NCBI GenBank assembly: GCA_932521025.1
Contig: OW051470.1
Coordinates: forward strand, 1-64,000
Length of the DNA stretch: 64,000 nt
Direction of reading: 5' to 3'
Source of the DNA: Oscheius onirici
Lineage: Eukaryota > Nematoda > Chromadorea > Rhabditida > Rhabditidae
The position numbers and the translations under genes were made by a program. Below, one piece after another: positions 53,695-64,000 of this stretch (positions are counted from its first letter, which is position 1; each line of letters begins with the position of its first letter). The notes below the pieces were generated by a model, which saw only the letters and a list, made by a program, of their open reading frames with translations, had not been told where the DNA came from and ran no database searches.

Positions 53695-55136
53695 TCAAGC
53701 CAGTTGAGCAATCTTTCCGTTCAAACTGATCCCAGCCTTTTGGAGTTTTTCCTCGAAGAGATCAGTAGCCGTTTCGGCTGCTCCGCCAGCTTCCTCGTAG
53801 TCGGCAATCACGGCTCGGCGTAGTTGCTTTACCTGTAATTTTGCCATTTTCAATTTTAAAGCGACTGTTCGGCTACAGATATAAAGTGAAACGAAAACTT
53901 CCACAACTTTAGGTTTACGAGCAATTTTCGAGAGTTCGACAAAAACGGAAGAATTTTCGGGCATTATCTGGCAGCTGTTGAAATCTAGTCAACAGTAAAA
54001 AAAATTACCTTCATCTCGCCTCCAGCCTCCTTGAGCTTCCTCTTGATGGCCTTCTTCCATTTGAATGCGACTTCCGAAGCCTGAGAATGTTTTTACTTTC
54101 AAAAAAAAGAGAAAGCGGACCTCATTTCCATTCTCCTCAATTTCTGGCACGACAGCTCCATTCTTCTTCTCTTCGGTCTTCTTTTCTTCCTCCTTGGCTG
54201 CTGCTTTAGCCGCTTCAAGAGTCTTTTTTTCCTCTTCGGCCTCCTTCTTCATCTTTTCCGTCTCTTCGCTAATGGCGGCCCAGACGCGCTTGCAGAGGCC
54301 CGGATTGTGGATTCGCATCGAGTTGCCGAGAAAGTTGATGAATTTGGCTTCCTGTAATGCTGTTTTTTGCTTTTGAACAAAATATGAAAGAAATGGCGTA
54401 AAAATCTGTGATCGGGTATAGTGGTACATTTTAGCTAGACGTAACTGGTCAAAACACCGACTTTGAACAATATGGGAGGATGAAAATGTAGAATACAGGT
54501 TCCGAGTAGGAATGTTAGCCAGAAGTCATAAAATCATAACTTTCTGGGAATGTTATCGTAGTCCTGAACGCGCTGCAGAATTCGTTTCACTTCGGCATCA
54601 CTGACATTCTCGATGGCGGCCTGTACGAGCTCGACCCAGCCTTTCTGCTTCACCTCGCCCTGAATTTAGTGATATTTCAGCTGAAAATGCGAAATACCTT
54701 GGCAGCCTTCTCGACGTAGCCCTTCCCGCCGTATTTCTGATTCTCCGTGATGCATTTGATGTGGCCGGCGTAGGTCGAGGGCCTGGAAAAGTTATTTTTA
54801 CAGAAAAAAGGGGAAACTGACGTGAAACGGAGTTGACAGTCGAGACAGCTGTAGCTGCCACTGTGACAGCGATACGTGTGTTTCTCCACCTGAAATTGAG
54901 CCATTTTGATCAGTTTTTGCATAAATTATGGTAGAAAAGTTCGAACTGGCATTGGAAGAACGTAAATTTTTGGATTTTTAGCACGTTTCGCTTGGATTTC
55001 CATCCGAAACGAGAAACTCACTAAGCGGTGTAAAAATTGTAGGAAAATTACTACTTTTCATAGAAAAGTAGGTAAAAAAACTCACCTGATTCTTTTTCAG
55101 CGATTCGCCGCAGCTGTCGCAGCAGAAGAAGACCAT
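53695..55136 (-). CDS. LYAR: LYAR-type zinc-finger nucleolar protein
   Basis: Exon 1 (55136-55086) encodes MVFFCCDSCGESLKKNQ. The next exons give VEKHTYRCHSGSYSCLDCQL with the C2HC LYAR finger, then YAGHIKCITENQKYGGKGYV, then KQKGWVELVQAAI and RVQDYDNIPRK, followed by AKFINFLGNSMRIHNPGLCK. A charged, lysine/glutamate-rich coiled region and AFKWKKAIKRKLKEAGGEMK lead to the end IADYEEAGG...AQLA. This matches the order in LYAR, a nucleolar factor in rRNA processing and growth. One splice junction, after PRK near 54540, lacks a GT donor in the needed phase. It is likely the third gene of an operon with mrpl-16 and the PGAP2-like gene (272 bp after the latter). Confidence 0.9.
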
Positions 55137-55407
55137 CCTCCTGAATTTGCGATTACCAAAAAAATGGCTCTAAATCGATATACAAGCTCGTAAAAACGGC
55201 ACATAAACGAAGCGAAAAGAGAAATGTACATATTTAATACATGATTATTACATAAATTATGCTAAAAACGTTTTCGGTACAAAAAAGATCGCCGTATCAC
55301 AGGATTCAGTCGTGCTGTCGGGGAGGGATTGCACTAACCCAGAAGAAGTGAGAAGAAAAAAAATTGGGGGCAAAAATGGCACAAAAGCTGCTTTTTGCGA
55401 GTAATTT

Positions 55408-56739
55408 TTAAGTCTTTTTACTGGCGTGTGTGGGCAGGAATTGGTAGCCATATTGGTCGCCGGCCGAGCTCAGCGATATTCGCTTTCCGTGAAAGTCGTA
55501 CCAGGCCATCGAGTGGAAGAAAATGTTCGCCAAAACAATACTGTACTCGGCCAGAGCGAAAAGCGTGTAGATGCCGGGCTCGCAGTACCTGCAAATTAAG
55601 TTGAGTTTGAAGGAAAAGGTGAAACTGTGGTGTTTTCTAGCAAGAAATATGGAATTCTTCTCACTCTAGCGTACGAGTTTCGACAAATTTAGGACTGAAA
55701 CGAGAAAATAGGGTGAAGCAAGCTTCTGAAAGTGGAAAAGTTGGCACAGCCGTCACTTTTTGAAAAGCCTCACAGGAAGTTTACGGTGCTCAAGGAGAAA
55801 AACTGTTTCGAACGAAAAGTTCCTTGTAAAACTGGTATAGCTGCTAACAAAACAGACTAGAACTTTAGTCAAACGTTGCAAGACGTGTTACAAGAAAAAT
55901 AGCAAGTGGAAATGGGTTCTTGAAATAGGCAAAAAAACCAGACGGCCTACCTTCGATTTTCAACATAAAACAAACAAAACTCACGCATTATGTCTCCAGT
56001 AGAGGTACATCGCCAAGATCATCGAAATGACCGAGATTGAGCAGGCGAGAATCTTGTACTCGTACGATTTTTCGCCCAGCTGCGTCGCTCGTCGCCTGCC
56101 GGAGTAGTCGAAGAGGTACGTGCTGAGGAACATGTGAATTGTGGCTGTTATCGCGAAGCCGATGAAAAAGATCTTGTGGTACTCTGAAAAACAAAGATTG
56201 TATGGGGAAAAGAGGGAAAACACCATGATTTTCAATCGAAGAGACGGATGTCAACAGAATGAGGAAGAAGTTCTCTAGCAGATTCAGCCAGCAGGCTAGT
56301 CGACAGCCGAGTTTGAAAAAGTAATCGCTTCCGTGTGGTCGGAGGGGAGAGTACAGCAGGAAGTTTCTGGAAATTGGGTTGATTTGGGCTCAAAATAGCC
56401 TAAACGACATGTGAAGAAAAAATGCAGACTAACCTCTCGGCAAAGGCGAAAAGGATTCTCGGTCCGCTGTGAACCGCAATGAACAGCCTCCAAATGTACA
56501 TTTCAGGTGCATAAGTGCCGACGGCAGCTGATATTGACGGTAACCTGGAAATTTGTCAGTTTTTAGCTAAAAAACACCTACCAATTGTCTACATGACAAT
56601 GTGTTCGTGTCGCTTCGTCGTAATGGAGGATGATGGACAGTCCGACGCAGATTACGAGCGCTGAGAACGGCAGACCCGCCACGACGTAGATAAAGACGCG
56701 AAAACTCACGGACAAGAAGTCCTCCTCCCCGAGTGCCAT
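55408..56739 (-). CDS. PGAP2/FRAG1-like GPI-anchor remodelling membrane protein
   Basis: The start at 56739 gives MALGEEDFLSVSFRVFIYVV. Family hallmarks follow: ATRTHCHVDNWLPSISAAVG, then PEMYIWRLFIAVHSGPRILF, then the TM region CWLNLLENFFLILLTSVSS, EYHKIFFIGFAITATIHMFL, KILACSISVISMILAMYLYW and the end YCEPGIYTLFALAEYSIVLA. It is a polytopic protein of about 260 residues with six or so TM segments. PGAP2 acts in the Golgi in lipid remodelling of GPI anchors. It lies 224 bp below the mrpl-16 stop, same strand, as in nematode operons. Confidence 0.85.
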
Positions 56740-56962
56740 TCTGGAATCTAATTTAGAAAAATATCAAGTTTCCAGCTAATCCAACGAAAAATTGAGTACA
56801 ACAGTATAAATTCAGGGAATTTCGTGTGAAACAACAGAAATGAGGTAACTAGAGGCTCAAATACCTCAATGTGACATGAAAATTGATGAAACACCACTTT
56901 ATAACAACCTACAAATAAGAAAACAACAATGAATGAGCTAAAAAAGGACAGACGTCTGGATA

Positions 56963-58038
56963 TTAGCGATAACGGCCCTTCCATTGAATATCGTAGTCGG
57001 AGAGCCATCTTGTGCAGTTTTGCATGTTGTACTTGACTAGCTGAAAAATGGCGTGTTGCTTGGTTGAAAAATTGATCTGAGGGTAAATATCTGACAAAAA
57101 GCCTTGCTAAATAATTTCACTGCTTTGAAATCCCGCACAAAAGAGTTTTTTCGTCGGTTTTGGTTCGCAGAGCTTTAGCCCGAAAAAAATGGGAAAAACG
57201 TACTTTGTCCCAGTTGAAGGGGTTCATATTGTGTTCGGCGATTTCCTTCTTCTTCTGGCGCCGTTCCGTCAAAATCTGCTGACTGACAAATTCGACGGGA
57301 AAGGTGAAGCGTTCAGTCATGTAGAGCAGGAAGGCTTTGGCCTGAAAAAATGACAAAAAAATATAAAAAAATGGGGAAAGTCACCTCAATTTCTGTGATA
57401 TAGCCGCCAACTTCTAGAATGATTCGATTTGCCTTGACTGGAGTGACGTATTTCGCGATGGAGCCCTTTCCTCCTCCCAGACGCGTTCCTTGCGCCTTTT
57501 TCGTTCTCGGCAGCCAAGGGGCGTCAACTCGCCAGATAGCAAACTGCTTTTCCAGGAGATTCTTGTTGATTCGGTCCTAAAAAGCGATTTTGAAGTAAAC
57601 GTGGACAAAAACCTGAAGAAATTTGAAGTCATCAGAGCTGATGAAGCCTCCGCTCACTGCGGCGAGTCCAAACTGCTCATGGATCAGTTCTGTGTGGATT
57701 TCTTCGACTCCTCGGGCTTCGATCATTCTCTTCGTACTTTTGTACCTAAAAACTTTGTGAAAATACGAAAAAATAGGAACATACTTTCTTTCGCCCTTCT
57801 CGCCGTCGTAAAAGGGCTCGGCCAGCATGATTGGCAGTTTGTACTGGCCGCTGGGAGGGAAATTTACGTCTGAAAATAATTTTTAGACCGAATGATTGAT
57901 GTGATTGCTAGATACGGCATGAAATAACAAGAACTTACTCTCAAAGGTGATAGGGAAGGGGTACTTCTTGATTCCTCGAACTGCTGTCGTCGGGCAGCAG
58001 CTGGCCGGTATTCGGGCGAGACATCGACCGTAATTCAT
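56963..58038 (-). CDS. mrpl-16: Mitochondrial large-subunit ribosomal protein L16
   Basis: About six exons give roughly 250 residues. The start at 58038 opens a basic amino end (MNYGRCLARIPASCCPTTAV) suited to mitochondrial import. The L16 core is AARGVEEIHTELIH-like sequence (EARGVEEIHTELIHEQFGLA), then NKNLLEKQFAIWRVDAPWLP, then the diagnostic TRLGGGKGSIAKYVTPVKAN and RIILEVGGYI, then KAFLLYMTERFTFPVEFVSQ. The end is WLSDYDIQWKGRYR. It is part of the mitoribosome peptidyl-transferase side. It is the first gene of the likely operon and diverges from blos-1, whose start is 593 bp away. Confidence 0.9.
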
Positions 58039-58630
58039 CCTGAAATAAGATTCTTGTCAATCTGCTAATAGAAATCAAGAAGAAAGTCGAATGTTTGGTG
58101 ATAAAATAGAAAAATAGAGCCAATTCAGAGTGGAAAGACTCAAGGGCTTGAAATACGGGCGAAAATGGCTCGGGTGCTGCATTTTTGTCCCGGGATACGG
58201 TTGTAAAGTATACGAGAGCAAATAAACACTAAAAACAGCGAATAAATTCAGTTTTTAGTGGTTGGAAAGAACAAAGGTAAGGAGAAACTGAAATTGGTAA
58301 ATAGAACGTGTTGAGGAGCTGTTGTTTATCAGTTTTTGTTGTAATGTACCCAATCTACCAGTTCCGTACATTTTAGGCAAAAAAATATCAAGAAAACAAC
58401 GGGAAAATGATAAAATGGCGAACAACGTAGAAAATCCGAAATAGCAGACGTTGGACTGAAAAAGGGCCACCAGGACGATACGCAATTGCGTACCAAATAT
58501 TAATTGACGCGAAAAAATCAGTTCCCCAAAAGCTTCACTTCCCATTTCGAAAGCTTCACTTTTGATTATCGTCAGGCTACTCTACTTCACCAACAAATAG
58601 TCTCGACCAGTTGAAAATCCGAAGAAAAGA

Positions 58631-59145
58631 ATGGCTTCCCTTTCGGCAATGCTCAAGGAACACAATGCAAAGCAACAGCTGAGGAAGGAGACACAAGGTA
58701 AGTAAAAAAGCTGAATCTAAAAATACTTTGCTTCAGAAAAACTGAAGAATGAAGCCATTGTTGCCGCCCATAACCTTTCTTCTGCTGTTGTGGATCATTT
58801 GAACGCAAAGTGAGTCGAACAAGAACAGGGTCGAACAAAGTTTTATGCAGAGTATCTCAAGCCTATGGCAATCAGAAAAGACTGGACGTTGAGGCCAAAA
58901 GGTTCGAGAATAATGCAGCAACACTAGCCAAACAGACGGAGCAATGGCTTATAATCACAGAATCTCTGAATCATGCCCTGAAAGAAGTCGGTGACGTGGC
59001 CAATTGGTCTAAAGCTATCGAAACTGACATGCAAGTCATCTCGGAGACTTTGAAAAGAGTCTATACTGGTGCGTTCCGATCTTTTTGAACCTTCAAAGTA
59101 GCAAGTCGCGTTTACCAAAAGAGCATTTCAGAAAATTCAAAGTGA
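58631..59145 (+). CDS. blos-1: BLOC-1 complex subunit 1 (BLOC1S1/GCN5L1)
   Basis: Four exons (58631-58697, 58737-58809, 58851-59068, 59132-59145) give about 123 residues, the usual family size. [14 protein letters not shown], then [35 protein letters not shown], and [20 protein letters not shown] followed by [19 protein letters not shown] match the family closely. It is an alpha-helical coiled-coil subunit of BLOC-1/BORC, acting in biogenesis and positioning of lysosome-related organelles; the mammalian protein is also tied to mitochondrial acetylation. The tiny last exon (ENSK) is certain in phase but less certain in fact. Confidence 0.9.
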
Positions 59146-59552
59146 TCTCTCCTACTCTCATCTACAATGATTGCAACATCACACCGTCCTCGATTTCCAA
59201 CAGTACCATTGTCTTTTTAACAGAGCTTTATCCACTAAACTTTCGGGTCCTTGTTTTATGATTATGGGAACCCCCTACACGTGTATTCCAATGAAAACTG
59301 CAGGAAGTAGGCGACAAAATTCATGAAGTATGGGAAATACCGTCCAATTCTAACAATATTTTGTTGAATTTTGTAGTTCCGCAACCTTGGAAACTTTTCC
59401 ATTTTTTACTCATTCTACCTTCAGAGAAACTTGTAGGGACAAACACATGATAATTTTAATAACTTCATTCTATTGAACAAAAGGGCATTCTTTGAAATGA
59501 CAGTACCAAACATTACATATATCACAAACCGAAATATTGAATCTCTTCTTCC

Positions 59553-60114
59553 TCACAACTTCTCCATTTCTGCCGTCAACTCTGCAATTTTGTCTTCGTA
59601 CTCTCCCTTTCTACTCATCTTTGCTACTTGATTCGGCTGGGGCTTGAACTCTTCACTGTCCATCTTTTTCTACAAATAAGATATTAGCAAAATGGTACAG
59701 TATTAACTACCTGCATATCATCAATCTCATCGATTTTCTTCTGAATATTTACTATTTTTTTCTGGATGTGGTCCTGGGGAGTGATAGCCGCATTTGGTTT
59801 CTCTACACAAGTTATGGGAGCCCGAGGTCCGGCAGCAGCTGCAGCTGCCATGGCTCGAGGAGTCATTCCAACAACATGACGGCCTCCTGTACTTGTAGCA
59901 GCAACTTGCGCTTTGTTTTGATATTTGGGCTGCTCGTCTTGTGGAACGTAACTGAAGATTTTAGATTTTCAATTGTCTTTTATGAAAAAAAAACGATAAT
60001 AGCTCACCCTTCTTTTACTCTTCTTGCCTTTCTCCAAGTTCCATCAGATCGTTGAGAAGCTGCAATAAAAGTACCGTCATTTGTTTTTATCCTCGTATCT
60101 CCGCCGGCAGACAT
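59553..60114 (-). CDS. PYM (partner of Y14 and Mago), exon junction complex disassembly factor
   Basis: The start at 60114 gives MSAGGDTRIKTNDGTFIAAS. QRSDGTWRKARRVKEG and YVPQDEQPKYQNK form the amino motif that binds the Mago-Y14 dimer. A Gly/Ala-rich linker (AMAAAAAAGPRAP) and a charged helix (DHIQKKIVNIQKKIDEIDDM) follow. The carboxy helix is KGEYEDKIAELTAEMEKL. Length, about 155 residues, is near that of other invertebrate PYMs. It works in the cytoplasm with ribosomes to strip exon junction complexes from mRNA. It is 328 bp downstream of the PHD gene on the same strand, so the two may be cotranscribed. Confidence 0.88.
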
Positions 60115-60442
60115 TTGTAAAACTAAAACTATATGCATTCAATAAACAGAATGTCAGAAAGTAACCAAGGCAATCACCGATAATACTTGAGATAAATGCT
60201 TGTTTCAAATTTTTATTGAAATTTTTCTTTTAGTTTTAAATTGAATGCATGTACAGAACCGTCGTGTGGGAGCAGGGAGTCAAAAGTTCAAGAGTGAGTT
60301 TCGTAAGGTTTCTTTTGATACCGAGGCAATGTATTTGTGTAGATTGATAGCACACTGGTGATGAGACAGTTTGAGTAACAAAAATGCAAAAATCTTAAGT
60401 ATCACAGTTTGAAAGAGGTGGGAGAAAAGAAAAAAGTGGCTG

Positions 60443-62102
60443 TCAATCCTCGTTTTCAATATCGTTTTCTTTCGCTGGAAAGTTGCCAACTTTTGGCGTT
60501 GATGGTGCAGTCCCAGGTTTGATAGGTTTTGGCGACTGTTCAGGTTGCCGACAGTTTGGACAAAACCATTTACCCTGAAAATTTGGAATGAAGGATATTT
60601 TATAAAGCCAGTACCTTTGGTTTCGCCGTCAGTCCTATACACTCAAAGTGGAACCACTCAATTTCACACTTCTCATTATCACAGGCGACCATTTCCCCAA
60701 AAGAAACCTGGAAAACTCATTCTTTAAGACAAAAACGGTAAAACTTACGCGACTACAGAAGCAGTAAGTCAACTCTTCTTCCTCCTTCGTGCTGACTCTT
60801 GGCGTTTTGCTCAACCTGTTTGATGTTCTCTTTTTCACTGCGGAGTCCTGCAAAAACAAATTTTACAATGAAAAAACACATACCTTTTTGGGCTTCTTTT
60901 CCAGTTTTTCTTTTATCTCGACAGGGGTGACTAGTAGCGCTGATGACAAAAGCTGAGCCACCTTCCGTTTTCCTTTGGTCGTTGCCAGAGGAGGAGTTTC
61001 TGGTGAGTCGTCATCTGCCCGGCCATTGGTTTCGAGCTCAACAGCTGCGATAACTGGGGGTGTAGAAGGTGTTGCCGGTGGTAATAATGACCGTTGAGGC
61101 TAAAACATTTAATTCTTACATTAAAGAAGAAAAATGAGCTTGTGAGCTGTAGAAGATTAACACAATGACGGAACGCAATAGTAAGATGAGCAGGGAAATA
61201 TCATGTGACCTTCATAGCAACACCTCAGATAACATCGGCCATCCAATTTGAATTAATCCCATCACTCGTGCCCACTGTTTACAAACCGCCGTGCGGCAGA
61301 AGAATTCAAAACTCGAATTTCAAAAACACACCTTGACCATGGCCATAATTCTCTCTTTCGGTGTCCTTTCTACCGCTAACTTTGGTGCAATCGGCGTTAG
61401 ATCGAAGTTTCTTGCCAAGTGTATCCGTTGATAGTCGACTCGTTCCTTTCGTTGCAGTTTGAATCGTTTAGCTAAAATAAGAAGCTCAAATACAACAAAG
61501 TTAACCACTTACGCTTTTCTTCAGGAGGCCTTTCCAGTCCGGTAAGTCTAAATATAGTGTTGCCCTGTTCTGCTGCCACTAGCCTTGTTCCCGCAGAGGC
61601 ACCTTGGAGAATAAGAAGCTCTTCGGTCATCTGAAAAATTTCACTAGAACGAGTATCAAAAATAACTGGAAATGATTGTTTGCTCATTTATCTAACTGGC
61701 AAAGGTGAAAAAGTATGAACAAATAATACCTCTGCTAACTGTCCATCGCTAAAAAGTTTTGGTCTTCTTTTGACGGGGGGTATAAACCTCGCTTGTAGTT
61801 TCATACAACTGTTTCGTATCGCAGCGTGGCGTCTGAAACAAGGAAATTTGTAATGAGCGACAACAAAAAACCCACTTTCTTCTCCAATCTCGTTCTAACC
61901 GGTCAACGATATACTCTGGACAGATTTTCCTCTTTGGCGGTGGAAGTTCACGCGGTGGAGGAGGTGGCGTTGGCTCTGGCGGTGGCTGTTGTAAAGGTAG
62001 GGCCAGCCGTGGACCTGTTGCTGTACTGGTACTGGGACCGGCCACTGCTGGCGGTGAGGGCATAGAACGCGATTCTAGCTCCGGTGCAATCTTGAGTCCT
62101 GG
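60443..62102 (-). CDS. ING-type PHD finger chromatin protein
   Basis: The carboxy part holds a PHD finger of the ING type: [20 protein letters not shown], then [12 protein letters not shown] and KGKWFCPNC, with all eight zinc ligands (C4-H-C3). ING PHD fingers bind histone H3 trimethylated on Lys4. Upstream exons give a proline-rich stretch ([20 protein letters not shown]), a basic region ([14 protein letters not shown] and [17 protein letters not shown]) and [20 protein letters not shown]. The helical ING amino domain is not seen. The first exon may begin upstream of 62102; an in-frame Met at 62063 (MPSPPAVAG) is the nearest start. It could be a diverged ING or another chromatin-complex subunit with an ING-like finger. 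Confidence 0.75.
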
Positions 62103-63247
62103 AAAAGTATCAGATTTAAAGTTTGACAAATCATTTGAGAAAGAAGGCAATTAGAAACGTTTTAAATAAAACAAAACGAGAAACTTGGGAAAACATGAAG
62201 TAATGAAGATTTTTGTTTCAAAAAATGCTAAAACCTAGAGGGAAAGTCAATAAATTTGGATAAAACGATATTTTCAAAAATTGGCGTTGCCAATTGCAGA
62301 CCTCGCTGACGACATATGGGTGTGGTCGCAAGTTTTGGCGAACTAATCGTTTTCTTCAAATATCTCTGGATAGAAATGTAGGTTAAAAATAGAAGAAAGA
62401 GTTATTTTTTGCAAAACATTAAGAGAAAACATCCAGTGAGATTATTTGACGAAATCGCCAGAAACGACCTTGGAAGTGCTAAAATTTCGAAAAGACGTGA
62501 TTCTGCCAATATTTTCTTTCCAGATTTAAATCACTTATTTTTTATTTTGAAAAAGTGAATTGTGAAAGAAATGTAGAAAAAGGAAATTAGAAAATGTAAA
62601 ACATTGTTGAGTTTCCGAAATGTTGGATTTGAGCAAATGGCATTCTAATAATGCCTAGGACCACTTAAAAACTGTTTTAGAATATTTTCTGTGAGTTCCT
62701 CAAACAGATAAAAACATCCAATAATTATAATAGCCAAAATTAAAACATTTAGAAATTTTGGAAATTTTGCGAATCATGTTTTGTACGAGAAAAGGGGAAT
62801 CAGCTGCAGAAAAAAGTCAAAAATACTCTAAAATGGTAGTCTACCATGTTCTGACCAGTTTGAAATTAAAATCTTGAAGAAAACAGAATTCAAACGATGC
62901 CGAAAAGGCAAAAAAATGTGAGAGTCTGAATAATGGACCTTCGAATGGCGTCCAAGCTGTAGGTCTGCGTCTCTGACTCACTATAGCCGTCTAGGGAGAA
63001 AGGACTCTTGACCTCTGTCCATTTTTCAGTCAAAAACCTTTTTCATTTATTTATATGCTTTTTCGATTCCATTTCCTTTGTTATCATGCTGAATTTGTGT
63101 AGAAATAGAAGCTCATTGCAAATTCGGCCTAGGCAGAGATTTTTCATTCGCACGGCTGATTTTGGCCATTTTTTACTTTACTTTCTCTTTTTCTACAGAA
63201 AATTCTTCTCAAATTGCTAAAATTTTTCAATTTCAGACCCGCTATGA
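62103..63247. other. AT-rich intergenic stretch
   Basis: I see no gene. It may contain upstream exons of the PHD gene that I could not recognise and the promoters of two divergent genes. Confidence 0.5.
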
Positions 63248-64000
63248 ATGATGGACAATGAATTTCTGCGACATGTGGCAGAAGAATGCCGAAAATGGAT
63301 TTTTCAACAACCAAGGACATTTTCAACGCGGGAATACAGTAATTGCGGAAGAAATGTCACTTTGAAGTATTTTTCATCTACCGATTGTGCTCCTGGTTAT
63401 CAAGTATCGATTCCAAGGTAATTTAATTCCCTGCCTTCTTCACACGTTTTGTTTTAGAGAGAAAGCAACCATAGAAAATCCCGAGAATTTATCTTTTCCG
63501 GGTAAAGAAAGTGTAAACAGACCAGAAGATTTGTCGTTTTCTCAACACTGGATATCTGTAGTCCAGCGACTAGGCATTTCGTATGCATACATCGAGAAGG
63601 TAAGAGCCGTTTTACGCTTCGGATTCTCCCTGAAAATGTTCAGAATAGCTCAATTTCCATAACTTTATGTCGGCTTCGTCTTCATCCACACATCATACCC
63701 TATCTGGCCTGGATAATTACAGATAGAGAACTGATCACAGTCGTTGATTCTTTCATAAACGCGGATTTTCTTCCACTAGAGACAGTTTTGCGGTTTCATT
63801 CAAGTAACGTCGACTATGAGAGTCAGGTTGGTATTCCCTTTATGGTATCTACTGAAATTTAAAGGTGGTCAACTTGATGACTGCCCAGATCGCTGAATTG
63901 ATTGGTCAGCTTTACGGACTTGCTTTGAATGTACCATTAGAACTGCATTCTTTCTCCTGTGACGACGCTTTGTGGCTCATTTTTGATCCAATCGCTTCGA
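63248..64000 (+). CDS. Unrecognised protein, 5' part (runs off the window)
   Basis: At least four exons in one frame: MMDNEFLRHVAEECRKWIFQ to GYQVSIPR; EKATIENPENLSFPGKESVN to YAYIEK; NSSISITLCRLRLHPHIIPY to VDYESQ; and VVNLMTAQIAELIGQLYGLA onward. The start follows a TTTCAG (63233-63238), a possible trans-splice site. There is no signal peptide or TM segment in this part. Steady frame, good splice sites and mixed composition argue for a real cytosolic or nuclear protein; I do not recognise the family. Confidence 0.65.

Noticed and set aside
58460..58500. TACGCAATTGCGTAC palindrome resembling the family A MITE end
   Set aside because: Only about 13 bp similar and lacks the AGAAGCACCCC tip; not enough to call a copy.
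62965..62990. GACTCACTATAG, resembling part of a phage T7 promoter
   Set aside because: Only the 3' part matches; the upstream half is missing. Chance match or unrelated, not evidence of vector.

Overview
The window is nuclear DNA from a nematode. The evidence is TTAGGC-type telomeric repeats near the left end, an FMRFamide-like precursor with four copies of the nematode peptide KHEYLRFG, many short GT-AG introns (often 40-70 bp), T-rich TTTCAG acceptors, and same-strand genes spaced 200-330 bp apart as in trans-spliced nematode operons. The sequence does not fix the species.

Layout. 1-1,800 is subtelomere-like repeat: minisatellites, a 264-bp foldback element with TTAGGC repeats in its loop, and GC-rich palindromes. 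2,627-10,449 (-) is an ADAM-family membrane protein with a destroyed zinc-binding site; one of its introns holds a dead DD37D (maT-type) mariner. 12,701-13,621 (+) is cytochrome c oxidase subunit Va, and 15,741-18,693 (+) is the flp-14 neuropeptide precursor. 19,627-22,026 is a cluster of four tiny histidine/tyrosine-rich secreted peptide genes (one frameshifted) around a small four-TM protein. 22,856-28,152 is a tandem family of uncharacterised secreted proteins preceded by a decayed gene on the other strand. 29,640-31,823 (+) holds a TIL/cysteine-rich secreted protein and a C-type lectin-like protein.

31,875-40,550 (-) is one Patched-related (PTR) gene. Its 4.86-kb intron carries, on the opposite strand, an intact M13 (neprilysin-like) peptidase gene, an M13 pseudogene, an M13 fragment and a tRNA-Lys(CUU). 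40,766-51,813 (-) is unc-79, the large NALCN-channel accessory protein. The right end holds conserved housekeeping genes: a likely operon mrpl-16 > PGAP2-like > LYAR (58,038-53,695, -), blos-1/BLOC1S1 (+), a likely operon ING-type PHD protein > PYM (62,102-59,553, -), and the 5' part of an unrecognised gene (63,248 to the edge, +).

Conserved neuronal genes (flp-14, unc-79, the UNC-71-like ADAM) and housekeeping genes are therefore interleaved with fast-evolving secreted families (His-rich peptides, the tandem family, TIL, lectin-like, M13). Non-autonomous foldback/MITE elements are common and sit mostly in introns. The least explained features are the His-rich peptide cluster, the PTR intron containing genes, and a set of GC-rich foldback elements with diverged cores. 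Exon boundaries come from reading splice sites by eye, and identities come from recognised motifs rather than database searches.
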